Shown: positions 58,154-64,000 of the stretch, piece after piece | Position numbering within the stretch: the stretch's first letter is position 1 | Layout: each line of letters opens with the position of its first letter | Origin: Sediminispirochaeta bajacaliforniensis DSM 16054 | Lineage (GTDB): Bacteria; Spirochaetota; Spirochaetia; DSM-16054; Sediminispirochaetaceae | NCBI RefSeq assembly: GCF_000378205.1 | Contig: NZ_KB899427.1 | Location: 1-64,000 of the forward strand | Length of the DNA: 64,000 nucleotides | Reading direction: 5' to 3' | The notes under the pieces: generated by a model | The model's database searches: none | The model's input: the letters and a program-made list of their open reading frames with translations, nothing else | Told to the model about the DNA's origin: nothing | Position numbers and translations under genes: made by a program

Positions 58154-59913
58154 TTCTCCCCCAGCCGGTGGAGAAAATCATCGTATCGGCAGGAAACCTC
58201 TCCATCACGAACCTCAACGATGGGAAATATAAGACCACGTCCCAAAGGAAGTGCCCTTGTCTTCTCTTCAAAAAGCTTCCGATCCGGATGATCATAACAA
58301 AAGCGTTCTTTCAGCCCCTTGGCCGCAGACAAGTTTCCGGAAGCCTTGATATCGCCGACCTCGGCCAAAAGCTTCTCCACCGCGGGATGAAGAAGCGCAA
58401 AGTCATAACGGAAGCGCCCCTCTGTTGTAGATACAATGGCCCGCTTCTCCTCAAAATAGTGAAACATGATGTTACGCGCATTTGTATGGGCCTGGTCGGG
58501 AACAAAGGCAAGCGAACGCAGCATGGTCAGAAGCATTGCATAATGTGCCGCATCTGCCAATGGGCGGTTGATTACAGAGGCAGAGACCGCCTTTTCACAG
58601 GCCCACATACCGAAAAGCTCCGCTCGAAGCTCTTCAAGGGTACTATACTCGCCCCCAAGCCAGATCGATGCCTCGCCCTGATGATCGGGATCCTGAAGCC
58701 CTGTTGTGTGGCCGATTTCATGCAGGGCAGAGTGCAGCTGCCCTCCTTCGAACAGGGACGTTCCGACAAGATCGAGAATTTCCCGGGGAAGGAATTGGTC
58801 GGCCAGAATCGATCCTGAAAGTGAATGGACCGCCCGACCGGTGTTTTGATAGACCATGTTGACGGTCCCGATGTTCTTACCGACCCACTCATCGTTAGGC
58901 AAACTCTGAGCGCCAACAGTCATGGGACCAGTCACATAGTCGCCGCTCCACAAAAGCACATCAACAAATTTCAGCCGGGGCAGGCAATGCTCATCGATTT
59001 CACTTCGCTTCCACGTCCAGGGGGCCGTAGCCTCCAACTCAGGAACAAGGCCGAGAAGATCCTTTATCAGCCGGTCACTCTTGGTATCTATTCTGGTCAC
59101 CGCCGCACAGGCCGCACCCTTGTTGTTCTTCCAGGCGTCGAGATAAACCTCCAAAGCGGTTGAAATGACAATATCGATGGGGCTGTCGTGGCGAATCCAA
59201 AGATAATCGGCAACCCTTCGGGCCTCGAGGCTCCCTGTCTCAAGTTCGGTAATCTTCGCATCGAGATAGAGCCTGAAAGAAATATTATCACTAAGCTCCC
59301 GGGCCTTCCGCAAATAATCCGCGGCTCTGCCGCAGGCTTCGGGAAAAAGCTGTTCATTTCGTATGGTATCCACCCCTCCGTCATTACCGCGAAAAAGAAC
59401 ACGGTTCACCTCACCTGCCGGCGAGCCAAGGGATTCCAGCTCTTCATCGGTAAGATCGGGAGGATAAAACGAGCAACGCCCGGGAACAGGAACAAGGTCG
59501 AACAGGTAGCGCCTGATCTGGAGGAAGGCATCGAGGCTGCCAGCCTGTTCTGCAAGGGCCTTTACACGCCCCTCTTCGATTTCCAAAAGATGGTTTTTAC
59601 GAGGCTGTAAGCTCCACGGAGCATTCTGAAGCAGCAAAAGATGACGATAGGAAGAGAGGCTTTCGCCTTCGTGCTCATTCGCATAGGGGGAAATCGTGTC
59701 GAGAAAATGAAGAATAATCGATGTATCAGGGCAAAACTGCCAGCAAAACATCTCATTCATCTCTTCGGCCGCAAGGCAAAGATAATGAAGCAATTCAGCC
59801 TCGGAGGAAGAGAGTTCCTGCCATGGAAAATCGACAGCAGCAAAACCGGCCCGATGCTCAGGCTCGCCATGCTGTCGATAGGGCAAAAAATAAGGTTGAG
59901 GTATAGTTTCCAT
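58150..59913 (-). CDS. M49-like (dipeptidyl peptidase III type) metallopeptidase
   Basis: The 587-residue protein has the features of M49 peptidases: a zinc site HEIGH (398-402) and the second motif EELRAE (427-432), matching EExRAE of dipeptidyl peptidase III. The zinc motif is the short five-residue HExxH rather than the HExxxH of most M49 enzymes; short versions are known in a few bacterial members. The conserved segments LLWSGDYVTGPMTVGAQSLP and NMVYQNTGRA precede it. There is no signal peptide, so it acts in the cytoplasm, probably trimming dipeptides from peptide N-termini. It is coupled to a receiver-domain gene. Confidence 0.8.
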   Translation of the reverse strand: METIPQPYFLPYRQHGEPEHRAGFAAVDFPWQELSSSEAELLHYLCLAAEEMNEMFCWQFCPDTSIILHFLDTISPYANEHEGESLSSYRHLLLLQNAPWSLQPRKNHLLEIEEGRVKALAEQAGSLDAFLQIRRYLFDLVPVPGRCSFYPPDLTDEELESLGSPAGEVNRVLFRGNDGGVDTIRNEQLFPEACGRAADYLRKARELSDNISFRLYLDAKITELETGSLEARRVADYLWIRHDSPIDIVISTALEVYLDAWKNNKGAACAAVTRIDTKSDRLIKDLLGLVPELEATAPWTWKRSEIDEHCLPRLKFVDVLLWSGDYVTGPMTVGAQSLPNDEWVGKNIGTVNMVYQNTGRAVHSLSGSILADQFLPREILDLVGTSLFEGGQLHSALHEIGHTTGLQDPDHQGEASIWLGGEYSTLEELRAELFGMWACEKAVSASVINRPLADAAHYAMLLTMLRSLAFVPDQAHTNARNIMFHYFEEKRAIVSTTEGRFRYDFALLHPAVEKLLAEVGDIKASGNLSAAKGLKERFCYDHPDRKLFEEKTRALPLGRGLIFPIVEVRDGEVSCRYDDFLHRLGEK

Positions 59914-59977
59914 TATAGGCCTCCCTCCCTACTCTACCCCATCACAGGCCTATTGCATAGTGATTTTGGTCAGAGGC

Positions 59978-60541
59978 TTAGTCGCTTCCCCCCAAGGCAA
60001 AACGTGCAAAGAGATAGGGAACATACCCATATCCGCCTTCAAGGTTATCGTTCCCATAAGGAATATAGAGGAGCGTCCCTCCTATGCCGAGTTGGAACCA
60101 CTCATTACATGCATAGGCAGCCGTAAGCTCGGAAAGCCAGCAGTTTCCGGTTAGTATATTGTTGTACAGACCGAAAAAGAGGAAAGCTCCGCCTCCCAGA
60201 CTTCCGGTGAAGACAAAGGGATCGGCATTGATCCGAATCATTGCCTGCGGATACGCCATGGTTTCGAAGACAATCGTAAAAAGCCGAAATCCGAAACCCA
60301 TTTTTATCTGCCCCTCGCCGAACAAGTAGCCATAGTTGAGATCTGGAATGAGAAAGGCGTAATCAACGACACTACCGACATCATCATCGGCGTCATCGGT
60401 AGTCCCCACACCAACATAAAGCGGGATACTCAACCCTATATCAACATAACTGGCCTGAGCAGATAAAAGACCGATCCCCGTAAACATGAAAAGAAGAGAA
60501 AACAACACGACAGCCGCTTTTTCGTACCTCTTTTTCATCAA
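59978..60541 (-). CDS. Putative outer-membrane protein
   Basis: The 187-residue product has a signal peptide (AAVVLFSLLFMFTGIGLLSA, cleavage near SAQA) and a glycine- and aromatic-rich mature part with alternating hydrophobic residues (YVDIGLSIPLYVGVGTTDDA, YGYLFGEGQIKMGFGFRLFT, GYVPYLFARFAL), suggesting a small beta-barrel. Two ATG codons begin the frame (MM). No family is recognised. It lies about 125 bases downstream of the EIIA gene, in sequence without other features, and may be transcribed alone. Confidence 0.75.
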   Translation of the reverse strand: MMKKRYEKAAVVLFSLLFMFTGIGLLSAQASYVDIGLSIPLYVGVGTTDDADDDVGSVVDYAFLIPDLNYGYLFGEGQIKMGFGFRLFTIVFETMAYPQAMIRINADPFVFTGSLGGGAFLFFGLYNNILTGNCWLSELTAAYACNEWFQLGIGGTLLYIPYGNDNLEGGYGYVPYLFARFALGGSD

Positions 60542-60668
60542 TTACCTCCCGGGAAACACCCCGTAATTAATGATAGCACGAAAGTATCAACTATTCCGTT
60601 GGGGATCCAAACAGCACCTCAGTGCCGATCAAGTGGAAAAAACATCGGGGAACACAAAGAGAGGAACG

Positions 60669-61118
60669 TCACTCTTCCTGAAACAACTCAACAACCTCTT
60701 CGGGGCTCTGAGAAGCAAGGAGGAGACGGCAGAAACTCTTCGAACGGGTCAGCTTCGCAATTTCACTTAAGGCCTCAATATGTTGTCCTGCCTGATCAGG
60801 CGGAGCAAGAAGCAAAAAGAAAAGGTTGCTTGGTTTACCATCCATGGCCTGAAAATCGATTCCGTCGGGGGCAATGCCGATGGCAACCGTCAGCTGATCC
60901 ACGGCATCACATTTGGCATGAGGTACGGCTATCCCTTCTTCAAGGCCCGTACTTCCCTTGGCTTCACGATCAAGGAGGGCGGAGAGTGCCTTATCTGCGG
61001 AAATCAACTTGCCAGCCTTGTCAAGAAGATCAACAAGTTCTCGAAGAACCTCACTTTTGGTCTTGGAGCGAACAGGAATTTGTACCACCGAAGGCTCTAT
61101 CAAATCAATGAACGCCAT
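60669..61118 (-). CDS. PTS EIIA domain protein, fructose/PtsN type
   Basis: The 149-residue protein is a single EIIA domain of the fructose/mannitol type. The phosphorylated histidine is His67 in EEGIAVPHAKCD, with the conserved LLDREAKGSTGLEEG ahead and LFFLLLAPPDQAGQHIEALS behind. No EIIB or EIIC gene is near, so, like PtsN, it probably regulates rather than transports. It is encoded 15 bases after a universal stress protein gene at the end of the V-ATPase operon, an unusual place for it. Confidence 0.9.
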   Translation of the reverse strand: MAFIDLIEPSVVQIPVRSKTKSEVLRELVDLLDKAGKLISADKALSALLDREAKGSTGLEEGIAVPHAKCDAVDQLTVAIGIAPDGIDFQAMDGKPSNLFFLLLAPPDQAGQHIEALSEIAKLTRSKSFCRLLLASQSPEEVVELFQEE

Positions 61119-61133
61119 TGTTTCCCCCCTGGT

Positions 61134-61619
61134 CTATAATGCATCGTACAGGTCCCAGACCCGTTCTTCATCTTTTACAATCAAAACAGAACAGCCGACC
61201 GACCGCATCGCCCGCTCGGTTTCATCGAAGAACTCATCCCTGCGGCTTCTGATTCTGGCAAGTTCACCGATGATCAGCAAATCGATCTCAAGCTGATCAA
61301 CCTTAGATTTTATTTCCTGGTTGACGGTTCCCTGGCTACGCAAGGGGTCAACGGTAATACCACGATCGGAACCCAATTTCACGGCATAATTAAGATAGCG
61401 TTCGGCATCTGCCTCAAGATCATGTTGATATTCATCCTGCTCCGAGGCAAGAAAGATTCTCGCAGTAACAAGATCATTGAGGGCCCGCGTATTGACCACA
61501 TAGAGGGCGTAAAGCGTGGCACCACTCTGCTTGGCAAGGGCCACCGCATAGGCTGCCGCGGCAAGGGACTCTTCACTGCCGTCCAGGTACACCATCATTC
61601 GATCAATTATTCCCGTCAT
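61134..61619 (-). CDS. Universal stress protein (UspA family)
   Basis: The 161-residue protein has the Usp fold: MVYLDGSEESLAAAAYAVAL at the N-terminus and LLIIGELARIRSRRDEFFD near the end. The ATP-binding variant normally shows GxxGxxGx9GS(T/S); here the corresponding stretch is GELARIRSRRDEFFDETERA, so nucleotide binding is doubtful. It overlaps the V-ATPase D-subunit gene by 17 bases and is therefore part of that operon. It may link ATPase activity to stress or energy state. Confidence 0.85.
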   Translation of the reverse strand: MTGIIDRMMVYLDGSEESLAAAAYAVALAKQSGATLYALYVVNTRALNDLVTARIFLASEQDEYQHDLEADAERYLNYAVKLGSDRGITVDPLRSQGTVNQEIKSKVDQLEIDLLIIGELARIRSRRDEFFDETERAMRSVGCSVLIVKDEERVWDLYDAL

Positions 61620-62250
61620 GGCTTGTTTCCTCCTTTTTCCGCTCCAGCCGTTCCTTCACCATCTTCATCAAGATAAACATATCACGCTCGTTTTCCTCGA
61701 GTCTGTTCCGGATAAAATCAACCGTTTCGTTCAGGTCCGGTATCGCGATCTTTTCCAGGGCGTTGACCTTTCGAATGGTTTTCTTCACCTCGGTTGCAAG
61801 ACGCATAATGGAAATCTTAAGCTCGGCAAGACGCCCCATCAGCTCCAGGGCCTCTTTAAAGCTTTGCATAGCACCGTCGACTCTGAAACTGGTCTCGGAG
61901 GGGCTGTAATAAGGTGGGTGGTCGTCGAATTGGGTCTGGACCACCGGCAGCTGCACCCCCATGACCCGCCGATCTTTCAGATTGATGTCACAGCTCATGT
62001 TAACGGCCCGGGATAACTGCTGGATCCTCAAGCGTCCCATGTCCAGGGTCGCATCCTGCAATGCAGCATAGGCAGAAGCGAGACTATGCTCCACCTTTTC
62101 TTCAAAATCACTCGCCTGGTCGACAAGATTCAGGAGTTCAAGAACGAGTATATTCCGCTTTTGATCCAAGAGTTCATAGCCAAGCTTTGCAAATTTAAGC
62201 TCGTCCTGGACAGAGAGGAGGTTACTTTTTGTCGGAGCAAGGTTTCTCAT
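61603..62250 (-). CDS. V-type ATP synthase subunit D
   Basis: Subunit D is the central rotor shaft of V/A-type ATPases, corresponding to gamma of F-type enzymes. The 215-residue protein is a long antiparallel coiled coil starting MRNLAPTKSNLLSVQDELKF, with the family hallmark RRVNALE-like TIRKVNALEKIAIPDLNETV. The end (ERLERKKEETSHDGNN) is highly charged. It follows subunit B after five bases. Confidence 0.94.
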   Translation of the reverse strand: MRNLAPTKSNLLSVQDELKFAKLGYELLDQKRNILVLELLNLVDQASDFEEKVEHSLASAYAALQDATLDMGRLRIQQLSRAVNMSCDINLKDRRVMGVQLPVVQTQFDDHPPYYSPSETSFRVDGAMQSFKEALELMGRLAELKISIMRLATEVKKTIRKVNALEKIAIPDLNETVDFIRNRLEENERDMFILMKMVKERLERKKEETSHDGNN

Positions 62251-62255
62251 GGCAA

Positions 62256-63653
62256 CTACCGACCGTAATAGGTTTCGATCTCTTCGTCGGTCACCCTGTG
62301 GAGCTCTTCGGTTGGAAGCTCTCCCAAGACCTTCCAGCCGAGATCAAGGGTCTCCTCGATGGTGCGGTTCTCGTCGTGACGTTGACTGACGAACTGTCGT
62401 TCAAAGGCCTCCCCGAACTGCATATACTGATGGTCAAGGGGAGTCAGTTCCTCCTCACCAATGACAGAGGCAAGGTTTCGCACATCTTTCACGTAGCTGT
62501 AGGCGGCAAAAAGCTGGCTGGCAAGATGGGGATGATCCTCTCTTGTCATGTCCTTTCCAATTCCGTCCTTCATCAGACGTGAAAGACTCGGCAGGCCCGC
62601 AACCGGCGGATAGATGGCACGGCCGTGCATTTCCCGCTCAAAAACGATCTGCCCCTCGGTGATGTATCCCGTGAGGTCGGGAATGGGGTGGCTGATGTCA
62701 TCGTTGGGCATGGTAAGGATGGGCAGCTGCGTGATTGAACCTGCGGCGCCCTTTACCATACCGGCCCGCTCATAGATTTCGGCAAGGTCGGAATAGAGAT
62801 AACCGGGATACCCCTTTCTACTGGGGATCTCTCCCCGAAGGGTACTTACCTCACGAAGGCTTTCGCAGTAATTCGACATATCCGTGAGTATCACCAAAAC
62901 ATGCATGCCACGCTCGTAGGCAAGATGTTCGGCCAGGGTAAGGGCAGAACGCGGGGTAATAAGCCGTTCGATCGAGGGATCATCGGCCAGGGAAAGGAAA
63001 AGCGCCACATTTTCAAGAACACCGGTACTTTCGAAGCTGTCGATGAAAAAGCGGGCGACATCATGCTTAACACCCATGGCGGCGAAAACAATGGCGAAGT
63101 CAGTGCCCTCTCCCCGAATTTTCGCCTGACGGGTAATCTGGGCGGCAAGCTCGTTGTGAGGAAGACCGTTGCCACTGAAGATGGGAAGCTTTTGCCCCCT
63201 GATCAGGGTATTCATCCCATCGATGACCGAAATTCCGGTCTGAATAAAGTCACGGGGATATTCACGGCTGGTGGGATTGACGGCAATACCGTTGACATCC
63301 CGGGCCTCGTTCCCAACGGGAGCGGGACCGTCGTCGATGGGCCGGCCGAGTCCGTCGAAGATCCTGCCGAGCATCGAATCGGTAACTTCCAAGGAAAGGG
63401 GTTCTCCTAAAAAACGCGTTCTGGTAGAAGGGAGGGTCATTCCGCTGGTCCCTTCAAAGACCTGAACGACAACGGCCTCCCGGCTGGTATCGAGGACCAT
63501 GCCGAGACGAGTCTTGCCGGAGGCATCGACACATTCGACCAGTTCGCGATAGCCGACAGGGTGCGTATTTCTCATGATAAGGAGCGGCCCTTCCATGCTG
63601 TCCGCCCCGAGATACTGTCTTCCCGACAGAAGGGTTCGGTCATCGTGCTGCAT
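62256..63653 (-). CDS. V-type ATP synthase subunit B
   Basis: The 465-residue non-catalytic nucleotide-binding subunit of the V-type ATPase. It contains [20 protein letters not shown], where the P-loop of catalytic subunits is replaced as normal for B, plus [40 protein letters not shown] and [20 protein letters not shown]. The start [16 protein letters not shown] was chosen because the family starts near the GPL(L/V) beta-barrel; its ATG overlaps the end of subunit A by 14 bases. A longer upstream frame runs inside subunit A. Confidence 0.95.
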   Translation of the reverse strand: MQHDDRTLLSGRQYLGADSMEGPLLIMRNTHPVGYRELVECVDASGKTRLGMVLDTSREAVVVQVFEGTSGMTLPSTRTRFLGEPLSLEVTDSMLGRIFDGLGRPIDDGPAPVGNEARDVNGIAVNPTSREYPRDFIQTGISVIDGMNTLIRGQKLPIFSGNGLPHNELAAQITRQAKIRGEGTDFAIVFAAMGVKHDVARFFIDSFESTGVLENVALFLSLADDPSIERLITPRSALTLAEHLAYERGMHVLVILTDMSNYCESLREVSTLRGEIPSRKGYPGYLYSDLAEIYERAGMVKGAAGSITQLPILTMPNDDISHPIPDLTGYITEGQIVFEREMHGRAIYPPVAGLPSLSRLMKDGIGKDMTREDHPHLASQLFAAYSYVKDVRNLASVIGEEELTPLDHQYMQFGEAFERQFVSQRHDENRTIEETLDLGWKVLGELPTEELHRVTDEEIETYYGR

Positions 63654-64000
63654 ACATTGACTCCATCTGATCAAAGGCCCGTTCGAGTCTGGCACCCAGC
63701 TTATCGAACTCCTTGGTATCTTCATTGGGGACAGTGAACTTCATCTTTACAAGTTCCTGGACCGCTTTCAGTCGTTTTACCTTTGAAAGGGTTGCTCCCC
63801 GTTTTATCGCTTCCCGGCCCTTCCTCCAATAGCTGATGATGAGGGAGAGCATACGCGCCTGTTTTTCGACCGTTGAGTAGCGATCGACATCATCGAAGGC
63901 GTTTTGCTGAAGGAAGGCATTCTTAAAGAGAGTACATACCTCAATGATAAAACGCTGACTATCGGGAAGTGCATCGGGACCAACGAGTTTCACCACTTGC
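63640..64000 (-). CDS. V-type ATP synthase subunit A, C-terminal part
   Basis: The frame is open to the right edge and gives the last 119 residues of the catalytic A subunit: [40 protein letters not shown] and [20 protein letters not shown]. The segment [12 protein letters not shown] is diagnostic for the A-subunit C-terminal helical domain. The P-loop and remaining domains lie outside. The order A-B-D on one strand agrees with spirochaetal and archaeal V/A-type operons. Confidence 0.93.
   Translation of the reverse strand, partial: QVVKLVGPDALPDSQRFIIEVCTLFKNAFLQQNAFDDVDRYSTVEKQARMLSLIISYWRKGREAIKRGATLSKVKRLKAVQELVKMKFTVPNEDTKEFDKLGARLERAFDQMESMYAAR

Noticed and set aside
1-64000. CRISPR array, rRNA operon, prophage or integrative element
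   Set aside because: No regularly spaced repeats, rRNA sequence, phage structural genes, integrase or attachment-site duplication at the tRNA gene were found.

Overview
The window reads as a free-living, fermentative bacterium, most likely a spirochaete of the Spirochaeta/Sediminispirochaeta type. This is inference. It rests on a V-type ATPase operon (A, B and D subunits at the right edge), many sugar ABC importers with their own regulators, several outer-membrane-like small proteins, a remnant of a 7TMR-DISM sensor, and anaerobe-style oxidoreductases. No 16S rRNA or other marker that would settle the species is present.

Layout. 1-1.0 kb: the end of an IS3-type insertion sequence that cuts an SH3-domain gene also carrying an in-frame stop, a GC-rich structured element, and tRNA-Arg(CCG) with its own promoter. 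1.1-10.9 kb: housekeeping genes, namely a rhomboid protease, prfA-prmC-relA, a major facilitator (MFS) exporter, ychF and sbcB. 10.9-19.6 kb: an AT-rich block with a YesM/YesN-type two-component pair facing a five-gene ABC importer operon that also encodes a cytoplasmic alkaline-phosphatase-superfamily enzyme; the second permease of this operon is frameshifted. 19.8-23.2 kb: an ArsP-like permease, a small thioredoxin and an ArsR regulator with twin operators, then an MFS gene and a tiny cysteine protein.

23.4-33.7 kb: a LacI-controlled operon, the best candidate for an undescribed system. It encodes a PfkB-kinase/HAD-phosphatase fusion, an unrecognised 367-residue protein, an AGE-family sugar epimerase, a binding-protein importer, a ROK kinase with a degraded zinc motif, and a GmhA-like SIS isomerase. 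Kinase, phosphatase and isomerase together mirror the early heptose-phosphate chemistry, but no nucleotidyltransferase is present. 33.9-38.1 kb: an AT-rich island with a dead transposase, SufE, SufS, an unknown protein and a fucose/arabinose-isomerase-like enzyme. 38.1-49.3 kb: a compact nine-gene operon with iron alcohol dehydrogenase, aldehyde dehydrogenase, a ribose-type importer, a frameshifted small gene, a UGSC-family-like protein that lacks its motif, an FAD oxidoreductase and an OFA-type antiporter; a LysR gene lies upstream on the same strand.

50.6-57.7 kb: hflX, a membrane-dipeptidase-family enzyme, DUF2784, an EamA transporter, three small unknown genes, and copA-copZ with a dyad in the promoter. 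57.7-64 kb: a stand-alone receiver domain coupled to an M49-like metallopeptidase, an outer-membrane-like protein, and the V-ATPase operon extended by a universal stress protein and a fructose-type EIIA regulator. No CRISPR array, rRNA or prophage was seen.
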